A stretch of 64,000 nt of DNA from Microvirga ossetica (GTDB taxonomy: Bacteria; Pseudomonadota; Alphaproteobacteria; Rhizobiales; Beijerinckiaceae): contig NZ_CP016619.1 of assembly GCF_002741015.1 (NCBI RefSeq), positions 868,001 through 932,000 on the forward strand, read 5' to 3'. Both the position numbers and the translations under genes were made by a program. Shown here in pieces: positions 1 to 10,235 of this stretch. The notes under the pieces are model-generated. The model searched no databases, had not been told where the DNA came from, and worked only from the letters and a program-made list of their open reading frames with translations. The first letter of the stretch is position 1; every line of letters starts with the position of its first letter.

Positions 1-680
1 TCATCTCCCTCAAGGCGCAATGCCGTGATCACACGGCGAATAGCCTCCTTGCTGACACGCATCGTGATAGGCGCATTCTGAGCAAGCCGCTGAACCAGTT
101 CAGCTGCACGCTTATCGATGGTGCCAGGATCAACTACCTCGGCCACGAACCCAGCCTCACGCGCCTCGTGGGCGGAAAGCATCTCGCCCGTGAGAAGGAT
201 GCGCTTCACCCGACCCACCCCTAGTTCGGCAACAAGGCGGGCGTAGTTGCCGATGGACAGGCAATTTCCGAGAGTGCGCGCGATGGGAACACCAAATGAC
301 GCTGTTGGCGTCGCAATGCGCAGATCGCAACATGCCGCAATGGCCAGTCCGCCGCCCACACACCATCCGTCGATGATCGCGAGCGTCGGACACGGCAGCC
401 GGTCGACACTGGCCAGAAACTCCTCCATGCGACGCTCGTAGTTGATGCCGTCTTCTCCAGACTTGAAGTCGACGAACTGTTGAATATCAGTTCCTGCGAC
501 GAAGGACTGGCCAACACCCCGGAACGTGGCAACGCGAATGCCAGGCTCGGCCCGGATCCGCTCGCAGATGGATCCAAGCTCCTCATACATTGCCCAGGTC
601 ATCGCATTGCGTGCTTCAGGGCGATCAAAGATCACGTGAGCAATGGCGCCGTCTCGCTTGAAATGGACAGCACCAGTCAT
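1..680 (-). CDS. Enoyl-CoA hydratase/isomerase family protein, 3' end outside the window
   Basis: Crotonase-fold enzyme expected to hydrate or isomerise an enoyl-CoA thioester in the cytoplasm. The frame reads from ATG at 680 to the window edge (226 codons) without a stop. Visible family landmarks are AGTDIQQF near residue 62 and the oxyanion-hole segment CVGGGLAIAACCDLRIA near residues 107-123, both typical of crotonases. The start ATG overlaps the stop of the upstream CoA-transferase gene by 4 bases (ATGA, 677-680), so the two are probably translationally coupled: CoA activation followed by hydration. The physiological substrate cannot be read from the sequence. The family call is secure from motifs; completeness of the C-terminus is unknown. 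Confidence 0.9.
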   Translation of the reverse strand, partial: MTGAVHFKRDGAIAHVIFDRPEARNAMTWAMYEELGSICERIRAEPGIRVATFRGVGQSFVAGTDIQQFVDFKSGEDGINYERRMEEFLASVDRLPCPTLAIIDGWCVGGGLAIAACCDLRIATPTASFGVPIARTLGNCLSIGNYARLVAELGVGRVKRILLTGEMLSAHEAREAGFVAEVVDPGTIDKRAAELVQRLAQNAPITMRVSKEAIRRVITALRLEGD

Positions 681-1873
681 AATCCGAACGCTCCCTTCTT
701 GCGCAATTCCTGAACTTTCACGGAATTGTAACCGAGCTCGGTCAAAACAGCTTCCGTATGTTGCCCCAACAGTGGTGGCGGGTATCTTACTTCCTGCGGC
801 GTCTCGCTCATCTTCACTGGAAAACCCAGCGCCTTGATAGTGCCTTCTACGGGATGCTGCATCTCCATCACCATTTGACGTGCACTCGCCTGCTCGCTCT
901 GAAGGGCCTGCGCATAGTCGTAGATCGGCGCGGCCGGCACACCAGCCGCAAGCAACGCACCGGTCCATTCCTCGCTTGAGCGCTGCATCAGACTCTTTTC
1001 AATCTCCTCGATGAGTGCCTCGCGGTTCTGAAGACGATCAGTGTTCGTAAGGAACCGGCTATCCTCAACGAGATCGAGGCGCCCGATGACCTCGCACAAG
1101 CTGATCCAAAGCTTCTGATTTGCCGCGCCGATTACGAGATGGCCGTCAGCGCACCTGACGGCTTGGTAGGGGGCGCTCATGCGATTGGCGCTCCCGATCG
1201 GTCCCGGTACTCGTCCTGTACCCCAATACTCCGCGGTTTCCCATATCGAAAGGCTCAGAGCAGTCTCAAAGAGAGATGCATCGATGAACTGACCCGCTCC
1301 ACTTTGCTCCCGTCCTATGATGGCACTGAGGATTCCGTAGAGGGCAAGCAGTCCTGACCCGAGATCCGCGATCGGAATGCTGTTCTTCACCGGCGGCAGG
1401 CCAGGATAGCCGGTCCCGCTCATCACGCCACTCATGGCCTGGGCGATCAGATCGAAACCCGGCCGCTGAGCCCATGGGCCTGATTGGCCAAATCCCGAGA
1501 TGCTGGCATAAACCAACCGTGGATTAATGGCCTTCAAGGTTGGGTAATCGATCTTCAGCCGGGCCACAACGCCTGGACGGTTATTCTCAACCAGAATGTC
1601 TGCGCTGCGGACAAGGTCGTAAAAGACCTCACGGCCAGCCTCGTTCTTAAGATCAACCTCAATGCTACGCTTGTTCCTGTTCAAAGCCAGGAAGCCACCA
1701 CTGTCAGCACCCTTCAGACGAAAGCCCATCGAGCGCCGGGTCTGGTCCCCTGACCCTGGAGGTTCGATCTTGATCACATCTGCCCCCATGTCGCCGAGCA
1801 GCATACAGCAGAACGGACCCGCCATGACTTGACTAACATCGAGAACCTTGAGCTGAGCAAGTGGGAGGTTCAT
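677..1873 (-). CDS. CaiB/BaiF family (class III) CoA-transferase
   Basis: A 398-residue class III CoA-transferase, which would move CoA from a donor thioester to a carboxylic acid. The N-terminus (LKVLDVSQVMAGPFCCMLLGDMGADVIKIE, residues 8-37, read here in parts) is the family hallmark, and Asp170 in PIADLGSGLLA matches the catalytic aspartate position. Length is normal for the family. It lies 169 bp downstream of the ugpC-type gene and overlaps the enoyl-CoA hydratase by 4 bases, so it is the penultimate gene of the leftward operon starting near 9030. It presumably activates an acid made by the upstream dehydrogenase, hydrolase and aldolase; that role is inference. Confidence 0.9.
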   Translation of the reverse strand: MNLPLAQLKVLDVSQVMAGPFCCMLLGDMGADVIKIEPPGSGDQTRRSMGFRLKGADSGGFLALNRNKRSIEVDLKNEAGREVFYDLVRSADILVENNRPGVVARLKIDYPTLKAINPRLVYASISGFGQSGPWAQRPGFDLIAQAMSGVMSGTGYPGLPPVKNSIPIADLGSGLLALYGILSAIIGREQSGAGQFIDASLFETALSLSIWETAEYWGTGRVPGPIGSANRMSAPYQAVRCADGHLVIGAANQKLWISLCEVIGRLDLVEDSRFLTNTDRLQNREALIEEIEKSLMQRSSEEWTGALLAAGVPAAPIYDYAQALQSEQASARQMVMEMQHPVEGTIKALGFPVKMSETPQEVRYPPPLLGQHTEAVLTELGYNSVKVQELRKKGAFGL

Positions 1874-2042
1874 TCAAAGACTTCCTTCTTCATTCAGTCA
1901 GACCCGGTTTCGTAGTTCGATCGTTGTCCCTGCTGACCACTCGACCACTGGCGCCCCGGAGCAAATGCGGCGAGAGCCACCTGGGAGACAACTTAAAGGC
2001 TGCTCCCATCCACAATGAGGCGGCCCCGGGCGCACACGACCC

Positions 2043-3101
<1,059 letters not shown>

Positions 3102-3146
3102 CACTTACCTTTCACGCTTGCTCTACTCCTCTTGCAGTCATCACCT

Positions 3147-4097
3147 CTATCGTCCGACACCAAAGCTGATGCCTGTCGAGATAAAGCGCTGCAGAAGGAC
3201 GAAGAGAGAAATCAGAGGGAGCGTTGCGATAACAGCGCCTGTCATGAGGAGAGACCATTCCGTTCCCTCACTTGACTGCAAGACGGACAGACCAAGCTGG
3301 ATGGTTTTGATATGATCGCTGTTGGTGATGATGAGCGGCCACATAAAATCAGACCAAGCGAACTGAAAGCTGAAGACCCCGAGTGTTGTGAGGGCAGGGA
3401 TCGCCATTGGCAGCGTAATGCGCCAATAGATGCCGAATTCACTTGCGCCGTCGATTCGAGCAGCATCCTCTAGTTCTGACGGTAAAGTGAGGAAGAACTG
3501 CCGGAGGAAAAAGATAGAGTACCCACTCACGATGCCCGGCAGGATCAGTCCCTTGAAGCTGTCCAGCCAGCCGGTGCCTCCCATGCCCAACCAATCGTTC
3601 CCGCCGGCGAACGGCATGTGCTTGATCATCACGAACAGCGGAATGACCAGAACCTCGTGCGGAATCATCACCGTCGCGAGGATGACAAAGAAGACAGCCT
3701 CGCGCCCAGGAAAGCGATAGCGCGCCAGCACAAATGCCGCCATGCTGGACAGCAGGAGCTGGAGGAAGGTTCTGATCGTAGCATAGACGAGCGTGTTCCA
3801 GAACAGCAGCCCCATCTTCATACGAGGGTCGGACCAGATGCGGACGAAGTTATCCCACTTAAAAGGTTCTGGAAGAAGATGAGGCGGATAGGCATAGACG
3901 TCCGGTTCAGCCCGTAACGCAATCGAGATCATCCAGAAGAATGGGAACAGCATTACGAGTGCGATGACAGTTGCCGGTAAGTAAAAGCCGAACCAGTCCC
4001 TTAAGAGCCTGCGGACGGCTGGACGTACGCTGACGTCCACTTCGCTGTCGTGTGCAGGGACGCCAGTCAGAACGGTCGGATTTGCGCTCATCGTCAT
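3147..4097 (-). CDS. Carbohydrate ABC transporter permease, MalG/UgpE type
   Basis: Inner-membrane permease of the importer encoded at 2043-6283. The 316-residue protein has about six hydrophobic segments, beginning with a long N-terminal cytoplasmic tail and a first membrane helix around residues 35-58. The cytoplasmic EAA loop that docks on the ATPase is visible as EDAARIDGASEFGIYWRITLP. The C-terminus ends ISTGISFGVGR. Its start codon abuts the stop of the partner permease with no gap, so the two are co-translated. The substrate is a sugar or sugar-like compound by family membership only. Confidence 0.92.
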   Translation of the reverse strand: MTMSANPTVLTGVPAHDSEVDVSVRPAVRRLLRDWFGFYLPATVIALVMLFPFFWMISIALRAEPDVYAYPPHLLPEPFKWDNFVRIWSDPRMKMGLLFWNTLVYATIRTFLQLLLSSMAAFVLARYRFPGREAVFFVILATVMIPHEVLVIPLFVMIKHMPFAGGNDWLGMGGTGWLDSFKGLILPGIVSGYSIFFLRQFFLTLPSELEDAARIDGASEFGIYWRITLPMAIPALTTLGVFSFQFAWSDFMWPLIITNSDHIKTIQLGLSVLQSSEGTEWSLLMTGAVIATLPLISLFVLLQRFISTGISFGVGR

Positions 4098-4976
<879 letters not shown>

Positions 4977-5002
4977 CCATTCCTTCCCAGAGATGATAAG
5001 GC

Positions 5003-5024
5003 GGCGCGGCACGGGTGCCGCGCC
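5003..5024 (-). other. Perfect intercistronic hairpin between binding-protein and permease genes
   Basis: Arms GGCGCGGCAC (5003-5012) and GTGCCGCGCC (5015-5024) are perfectly complementary over 10 bp with a 2-nt centre. It lies between the binding-protein stop (5033) and the permease start (4976). It has no U-tract. Hairpins at this point in ABC operons, as in malE-malF, slow 3'-to-5' mRNA decay so that the binding protein is made in excess over the membrane subunits; that function is inferred here. Confidence 0.7.
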
Positions 5025-5032
5025 GGATCGCT

Positions 5033-6283
5033 TTAGCGCCGGAGCCCGCGGTTAGCCTGGCGCGCCGCATTGGTGATGGTCTCCTGGGGGTCGGCTCCAG
5101 AGCTGATCGCCTCAAGGGCCGGCCGCAGAGCGTCAACGACCTTCGTCCACTTCGCCTGGACCGGGTAGATCTTGACGTTGGCCGAGAGTTCCTGGGTCTT
5201 CTCGAGCGCTGGGAGCTTCCCGAATGTCTCTTTCGCGAAGGGCTCGTTGACCACAGCTGGTGATACACCTGGCTTTAGAACCTGGATGCGATATTGCTGT
5301 GCTTCAGGAGAGGCCATGAACATCACAAACTTCGCGGCTTCCTTTGGGTGCTTTGTCGTAGAAAAGGCGGTATACGCACCGATGCTGGCGACTGTTCCGG
5401 ATGGGCCGCCCGGGGTCGCGGTTGGGAATGGAACAACGTCGAACGGCTGGGCAGGTTGACCAAGATTCGCCGCTGCATAGAAGATCCACGGCCCATCGAA
5501 GATCATCCCAAAGCGGCCTGTGAGCAGACCACGCCGCATGCCATCCTGGGGTACATTCGTGGAGATGAGACCTTCTCGCGACAGCTTACTGAGATATGTG
5601 GCCGCCTTGATGCCAGCATCATTATTGAACGCAACCTCGCTTTCATCCGCGTTGAAGACCTGACCGCCATGGGCATAAAGGAGGCTCACAAAGAAGTAGA
5701 TGAGGTTGTCCTGGTCACCAACGGCAAGGCCGTAGCGATCGACAGTATTGCCGGTTTTTTTGGAGAGAGCCTTGGCCGACGCGTAAAGCTCATCCAGTGT
5801 TGTGGGACCTTTCTCAACTCCGGCTTCCTTGAAGGCGTCCAGATTGTAGACAATCATGCGCGGATCCTGCGCATACGGAATGCCGTAGACCCCGTCTTTG
5901 AACTGCGCGTAACTCCAGGCAGACGGATAGATGCTGTTCTTGATTTCGGCAGCACCGTACTTGTTGAGGTCCAGTAGGGATCCATTGGCTGCGAACTGCG
6001 TGAGGAAGCCGCTCCAAATGGGGCTCACGTCGGGAGCCGTTCCCGATGCAACGGCGGTGGTGATCTTCTCGAAATTGCCGCCGAAATTGACCTTTGTTCT
6101 CTGGACTTTAATATTGGGATTCGCCTTCTCGAAGGCTTCGATCATGCGGACCGTCGCCGTCTCTTCCTGAACGCTGTGACCTTCCCAAAACTGCAATGTG
6201 ACCTGTTGTGCCTGTGCGTAGCTGCCAGATATCACAGCGACGCTGAGTGAGAGACCGGCAGTCAAGTGCCTTATGAGCTTCAT
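5033..6283 (-). CDS. Extracellular solute-binding protein family 1 (sugar type)
   Basis: Periplasmic receptor of the ABC importer, 416 residues. A Sec signal peptide is clear: basic MKLIRH, a hydrophobic core, then the cleavage context SYAQA-QQ near residue 26. The mature part has family 1 features such as LQFWEGHS at its N-terminus and the aromatic-rich FGMIFDGPWIFYAA segment. It is the first transporter gene after the catabolic genes and is followed by the hairpin at 5003-5024. The clustered amidohydrolase and RraA-like aldolase suggest a sugar acid, lactone or similar ligand rather than a simple hexose, but this is inference. Confidence 0.93.
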   Translation of the reverse strand: MKLIRHLTAGLSLSVAVISGSYAQAQQVTLQFWEGHSVQEETATVRMIEAFEKANPNIKVQRTKVNFGGNFEKITTAVASGTAPDVSPIWSGFLTQFAANGSLLDLNKYGAAEIKNSIYPSAWSYAQFKDGVYGIPYAQDPRMIVYNLDAFKEAGVEKGPTTLDELYASAKALSKKTGNTVDRYGLAVGDQDNLIYFFVSLLYAHGGQVFNADESEVAFNNDAGIKAATYLSKLSREGLISTNVPQDGMRRGLLTGRFGMIFDGPWIFYAAANLGQPAQPFDVVPFPTATPGGPSGTVASIGAYTAFSTTKHPKEAAKFVMFMASPEAQQYRIQVLKPGVSPAVVNEPFAKETFGKLPALEKTQELSANVKIYPVQAKWTKVVDALRPALEAISSGADPQETITNAARQANRGLRR

Positions 6284-6351
6284 GGTTTCCTCCGTTGGAT
6301 TGTGCCCCTTATTGTGGGTCTGCTATGGCTTCGTCCGGCGATTTGCTCCAG

Positions 6352-6380
6352 AGCCGACGGCGTTGCAGACGCCGCCGGCT
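6352..6380 (-). other. Hairpin downstream of the RraA-like gene
   Basis: Arms at 6352-6362 (AGCCGACGGCG) and 6370-6380 (CGCCGCCGGCT) pair over 11 positions with one mismatch and a 7-nt loop. The element lies between the RraA-like stop (6390) and the binding-protein start (6283). There is no U-run on the leftward transcript, so I read it as an mRNA-processing or stability element, or a weak terminator, separating the enzyme genes from the transporter genes. Confidence 0.5.
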
Positions 6381-6389
6381 GAGGATCTA

Positions 6390-7178
6390 TCAGGCACGGT
6401 CAAGTTCGGCGTAATATTCATCCACAGCCGTGTAATCGACCGTACTGTCGACGGGCATGCCAAGCGCCTCGTAATGGCCCCGGCGCGACTTCATGTCGGC
6501 GATGAGGACCGCTTTGGCGTGCCGTGCGACCTCCTCGGCGACCTCGAGAGGCACGATCACAAGACCATCGTCGTCGCAGCCAACGATGTCGCCCGGACGG
6601 ACCTGCGCCCCTCCAAAGCCGATGGTGGCCTGCTTCTCAACAGCCTCAATGCGGCCCGGAATGATGGTGCGGCCGCGGCTCTTTGCACAAACAGGGGTTT
6701 TCTGCTGCAGGATCTCGGCGGTATCGCGACACTGTCCATTGGTGATGATCCCTACGGCACCGGCTTTGACCGCCCGCAGAGTGTTCTCCGACCCCCAGAG
6801 ACCCACATTATCAGCTCCGCCGACGTCGGTGACTACGACGTGGCCGGGCTTGATCTCGTCGTTGAAGCCAAGGGCCCCGCGTCCGACCTTGTCGAACCAG
6901 ATTCCATGGGCGTTGACGATGTCTTCAGTGGTGTCAAGCTTCCACATTGGTTTGTTGGCGGGAACGCACCTCAGGGTATAGGCCACGCCCCAAAAGCGCA
7001 TGCCGAGCCACAGCGATCGAATGTCTTCTGACACAAGGCCGATGTTGAAGTATCCGATCCCGTCCAGGGCATCGCACACGTCAACAACCCGCAGTGGTTC
7101 AAAGTACTTGCGAACCCGGAACGGGTCCGGTTGACCGACCTTGGAGGTCTCTGAAGGGGACGTAGCTTTGGTATCCAT
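6390..7178 (-). CDS. RraA-like protein, probable class II aldolase (HMG/CHA aldolase family)
   Basis: 262-residue member of the RraA/dimethylmenaquinone-methyltransferase-like family. Many members are divalent-metal-dependent aldolases cleaving 4-hydroxy-4-methyl-2-oxoglutarate or related 2-oxo acids, or decarboxylating oxaloacetate. The signature G-x-x-R-D is present in AVGIITNGQCRDTAEI, and the glycine-rich DVGGADNVGLWG region matches the fold. The protein is longer than E. coli RraA (about 160 residues) and resembles the longer aldolase-type members, so an enzymatic role fits better than RNase E regulation. It sits between an amidohydrolase and an ABC importer; an amidohydrolase plus RraA-type aldolase pair recalls LigI/LigK of protocatechuate 4,5-cleavage, though a sugar-acid pathway fits the importer better. 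Confidence 0.85.
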   Translation of the reverse strand: MDTKATSPSETSKVGQPDPFRVRKYFEPLRVVDVCDALDGIGYFNIGLVSEDIRSLWLGMRFWGVAYTLRCVPANKPMWKLDTTEDIVNAHGIWFDKVGRGALGFNDEIKPGHVVVTDVGGADNVGLWGSENTLRAVKAGAVGIITNGQCRDTAEILQQKTPVCAKSRGRTIIPGRIEAVEKQATIGFGGAQVRPGDIVGCDDDGLVIVPLEVAEEVARHAKAVLIADMKSRRGHYEALGMPVDSTVDYTAVDEYYAELDRA

Positions 7179-7231
7179 TTTTGCTCTCCTGCTGCAGTCT
7201 GGCGTGCCCGAAAGCCCGCGGTTGAAAGAAG

Positions 7232-8143
7232 TCAGAGGCGGTAGATCCGCTCGGCGTTGTCGTGAAAGAGCTTGCGCTGCTCCGGGAGCGGCAAGTCTGC
7301 AATGGCCGCGAGAAAGCCGGCGACGATAGTTGCGTAGGGCGCCACGAGACTGTCCACCGGATAGTTGCTTGCGAACATTGAACGGTCGGTGCCGAAAATC
7401 GCAATCGCGTCGCGGATCACCGGCCCATTGGCTTCAAGAGCCCAGGGTTGGCCCATTTGACCAAGGCCGGATATTTTGATGGCAACGTTCGGGAATGCGG
7501 CGACTGCTTCCAGAGCCCGGCGCCAGGCGGCGAGGCCCTCAGGGCTGCGATCTACCGGTAGTCCTGTATGGTTGATGATGATTTGTGTCGTTGGGAAATC
7601 GCGGGCGAGATCGGCGGCGGCGTCGAGGTGCCACCACGGCGTCTGCAGATCGAAGGACAATCGTAGCTCACCTAGGACAGCGTAACCGCGCCGCCAGTTC
7701 GGATCATCCATAGAGCCTAGGCCGCCCCGCTTTGCCTCGCTCGGCGATAAAGCCGCCGCGGGCTTGTGGCGAATGCCCCGGACGAGCGGGAAGGAACTCT
7801 GCTCCTTGAGGATTGAGTGAGCGTCGGGTCGATCCAGCGCCGCATGGGCGACGCAGGCTGTCGGAAGACTCTCCTGATGGGACAGCTTCTGAAGCCATTC
7901 TGTTTCGGCGACTGGCCTTGCCCTGTCCGATTCCGCTTCAATATGAACAGTCTTCACGACTTGATAGGGCGCCATGTCCCGGCGGAAGTCGGCTGGGAGG
8001 TAATTGCGCTTCAACGCTGAATAGTCACCGTAGCGGAAAGCGATTGGCTCGGGGTCTTGAAGCCAGGGATAATAGTTCGCGTCGAGGTCCCAGAAGTGCT
8101 GGTGAGCATCGATGATTGTGGTGACGTGACGGGCATCGCTCAT
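7232..8143 (-). CDS. Amidohydrolase family 2 protein (lactonase-like TIM barrel)
   Basis: 303-residue amidohydrolase. The metal-site motif DAHQHFWD (residues 12-19) is at the N-terminus; further family landmarks are the IIINHTGLP strand and the C-terminal FASNYPVDSL aspartate motif. Relatives hydrolyse lactones (2-pyrone-4,6-dicarboxylate, L-fucono-1,5-lactone, L-rhamnono-1,4-lactone) or act as decarboxylases. Its ATG overlaps the stop of the upstream dehydrogenase by 4 bases, so oxidation followed by lactone hydrolysis is a reasonable reading of the gene order, not proven. Confidence 0.88.
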   Translation of the reverse strand: MSDARHVTTIIDAHQHFWDLDANYYPWLQDPEPIAFRYGDYSALKRNYLPADFRRDMAPYQVVKTVHIEAESDRARPVAETEWLQKLSHQESLPTACVAHAALDRPDAHSILKEQSSFPLVRGIRHKPAAALSPSEAKRGGLGSMDDPNWRRGYAVLGELRLSFDLQTPWWHLDAAADLARDFPTTQIIINHTGLPVDRSPEGLAAWRRALEAVAAFPNVAIKISGLGQMGQPWALEANGPVIRDAIAIFGTDRSMFASNYPVDSLVAPYATIVAGFLAAIADLPLPEQRKLFHDNAERIYRL

Positions 8144-9030
8144 GATCGCGAACCCTCGTAAAGCCGTACAACAGAGGCCGAATCCTGCATTTCATTGCCC
8201 TGGTTCACAAAGGTCGCGTATTGTTCGAACGCGGTCTCGACGACCGGCAGGGACAGGCCGAGTTCCCTTTCAAATTCCACGACGGATTTCAGGTCCTTCA
8301 GGAGCTGGCGTGCATAAGCTTTCGGAGGGTCGAAACTCCGGGCCTTCATTTGCCGGTAGATCGTCTGCAGCAGAACGCTATCGGCTGCCCCGCCTGCAAG
8401 GCACTGGGGGAGACGTTTGGCATCGATCCCCGCGGCCTCGGCCATGCTAACGGTCTCAGCCATCAGCACGTAGCCTACCCCTACAATCGCTTGATTGATA
8501 ATCTTCGTTGTCTGGCCTGCACCGACAGGCCCCATCACCGTGAAATTGGCGGCAAGGTCGTTCATGATCGGGCGGATCGCCTCAATATCCTCAGCCTCCC
8601 CTCCGGCCATGATGGTCATGGCGCCCTGCCGTGCGGCGCTTGGGCCGCCCGAAACGGGGGCGTCGACCCACCTACACCCGGTTTCGGAGCGAAGCCGGGA
8701 GGCCATCTGACGTGTTGCCTCGGGATCCGCCGTTGAGAGGTCGACCACGATCCGGGGCCGCTTCGCGGAGGCCGCCACGCCGTCCTTCTCAAAAATGCAG
8801 CGATCCACGGCCTCGGTGTGCAACACACACATCAGAACGATGTCGCTGTTGTCAGCAACGGAGGCAGGATCATTTGCCGCTACCGCTCCATAGGGTACGA
8901 CCGTGTCGAGGCGCTGCGGCTCCTGGTTCCAAACCGTCACCGTCCAGCCCTGGTCGAGAAGTCGGCGCGTCATCCCCTCACCCATCAGGCCGATCCCAAT
9001 GAATCCAAGTCTCGGCCTCGCCTCGTTCAT
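8140..9030 (-). CDS. NAD(P)-dependent beta-hydroxyacid dehydrogenase (3-hydroxyisobutyrate dehydrogenase family)
   Basis: 296 residues, standard for the family. N-terminal Rossmann motif LGFIGIGLMGEGM, the substrate-binding segment DAPVSGGPSAARQGAMTIM, and the catalytic lysine region GAGQTTKIINQ are all present. It would oxidise a beta-hydroxy acid or reduce a semialdehyde such as tartronate semialdehyde. It is the first convincing gene of the leftward operon, with GGAG just upstream of the ATG at 9030. Its promoter must lie in 9031-9424, which also carries GntR operator candidates. Confidence 0.92.
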   Translation of the reverse strand: MNEARPRLGFIGIGLMGEGMTRRLLDQGWTVTVWNQEPQRLDTVVPYGAVAANDPASVADNSDIVLMCVLHTEAVDRCIFEKDGVAASAKRPRIVVDLSTADPEATRQMASRLRSETGCRWVDAPVSGGPSAARQGAMTIMAGGEAEDIEAIRPIMNDLAANFTVMGPVGAGQTTKIINQAIVGVGYVLMAETVSMAEAAGIDAKRLPQCLAGGAADSVLLQTIYRQMKARSFDPPKAYARQLLKDLKSVVEFERELGLSLPVVETAFEQYATFVNQGNEMQDSASVVRLYEGSRS

Positions 9031-9424
9031 TGCAGCAGCTCCCGGTTTGGGGAACCGTCCCTGGGCAGTGCGTCAAGCACCTTACCTTGGGGGTCATCCC
9101 CGCACAGGCCCATGGCGTTGGAATTGGCGCACGCGGGGACATGCGGCGAGACGCTGAATGTTCCGGCCAAGCTCAAGCCAGGGGGGAACGCGTCAACCAT
9201 CGGAGCCGATACTGTCCGCTTCAGGCGCGTAGCGGCTGCAACCAAACCCTCGCGCTGAAGCGCGATTTGGCCTCGTTCGCCCATGGCGTTCTCCCTTGCC
9301 CTCCGGTCACCGAAGTGCCTTAGGTTGTTGGGCTGAGCGTGCATACAAATTCAAAGCTCGTCAACACCTCGTTCGGATTTTTCTTGAAATTGCCTTCAAG
9401 GCTCATCTGGTGCATACATATTTG
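9031..9424. promoter_or_regulatory. Divergent control region between the catabolic operon and the GntR gene
   Basis: About 390 bp between oppositely oriented genes. Two operator-like sites resemble the TTGCATACAA half-sites at 10171-10208: GTGCATACAA at 9339-9348 and GTGCATACAT at 9410-9419. The second is 6 nt upstream of the GntR start codon, a position that would allow autorepression. No convincing -35/-10 pair was assigned by eye. A 105-codon leftward frame (9027-9344) crosses this region, but its start codon falls inside the first operator candidate and I do not annotate it as a gene. Confidence 0.6.
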
Positions 9425-10165
9425 ATGGCTTACTCATCTTTGTCTTTCACCACTGCCGATGATGACACTCCAGTGCTTTCCGAGCCCTCCGTTGGGCGCA
9501 AAGGACGCCTCCATGGAGAGGCCGTGACTGCGCTCCGGGAGCGGATTGTTTCCGGTCAGCTCCTGCCGGGGGCTTTCCTCCGCGAGAAGGAGATTTGCGA
9601 AGAGCTTGGCATTTCCCGCACGCCGCTGCGGGAGGCCATCAGAACATTGGCGCGCGAGGGATTGGTTCGACTCGAGCCCAATCGAGGAGCGGTCGTGACT
9701 CCGCTCGATCTCGACGAAATTGAGGCTCTGTACCATGCGGTTGGTCACGTCGAGGCAGGAGCAGCGAAATTAGCCTGCCAACAGGCTTCTGACGAGGAGA
9801 TCGCCGCAATCACGATCCTCCACCACCAGATGATGATCGCCTATGTGCAGCGCGATCTGCCTAGCTACATCAGCCTGAACCAGGACATACATCGCAACAT
9901 TGTTCTAGCGTCCCGTAATTTCGTGCTTCTTGAGATTTGGGATCTTCTTGCCCCGCGCGTCCGTCGGGCCCGCTCCGCAGCCAATCTCTATCCGTCACGG
10001 TGGGATGCTGCGGTTCGCGAGCATGAGGAAATGCAGGCGGCGCTGGTTACGAGAGACGGGATCAGGCTCAGCACGCTGATGGAGCCGCATTATCTTAATG
10101 GCTTGGCCGTGATGCGGGCGGCTATGGAAACGGCGGCCGATACAGATCCGGAGCAGGCAGCTTAA
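9425..10165 (+). CDS. GntR family transcriptional regulator, FCD subfamily (FadR-like)
   Basis: Ligand-responsive repressor or activator of about 246 residues. The N-terminal winged helix carries the GntR signature LREKEICEELGISRTPLREAIRTLAREGLV; the C-terminal all-helical FCD ligand domain starts at LDEIEALYHAVGHVEAGAAKLA. I use ATG 9425; the frame is open further upstream, with an in-frame GTG at 9410 and a TTG at 9296. It faces the catabolic operon at 9030 and is followed by an operator-like double palindrome and a NIPSNAP gene, so it probably controls both. Its effector is presumably an intermediate of the pathway. Confidence 0.92.
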   Translation: MAYSSLSFTTADDDTPVLSEPSVGRKGRLHGEAVTALRERIVSGQLLPGAFLREKEICEELGISRTPLREAIRTLAREGLVRLEPNRGAVVTPLDLDEIEALYHAVGHVEAGAAKLACQQASDEEIAAITILHHQMMIAYVQRDLPSYISLNQDIHRNIVLASRNFVLLEIWDLLAPRVRRARSAANLYPSRWDAAVREHEEMQAALVTRDGIRLSTLMEPHYLNGLAVMRAAMETAADTDPEQAA

Positions 10166-10170
10166 CAGCA

Positions 10171-10208
10171 CTTGCATACAAGTTGCCTTGCTAAAACTTG
10201 TATGCAAG
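10171..10208. promoter_or_regulatory. Paired palindromic operator candidate for the GntR regulator
   Basis: CTTGCATACAAG at 10171-10182 and its exact reverse complement CTTGTATGCAAG at 10197-10208 flank a 14-nt spacer; the match extends two more bases inward (14-bp arms). Each arm is itself a near-palindrome of the form TTG-N-AT-N-CAA, the type bound by FCD-class GntR proteins. It lies between the regulator stop and the NIPSNAP start at 10236. As RNA it would also form a hairpin, so a termination role for the GntR mRNA is an alternative. Confidence 0.75.
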
Positions 10209-10235
10209 ACTCCGATCGTAGCTGTGGAGGCGTTC

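Noticed and set aside
9027..9344. 105-codon minus-strand frame overlapping the dehydrogenase start by 4 bases
   Set aside because: Its ATG falls inside an operator-like site and the product resembles nothing known; the ATGA overlap is probably chance, since the dehydrogenase has its own GGAG site.
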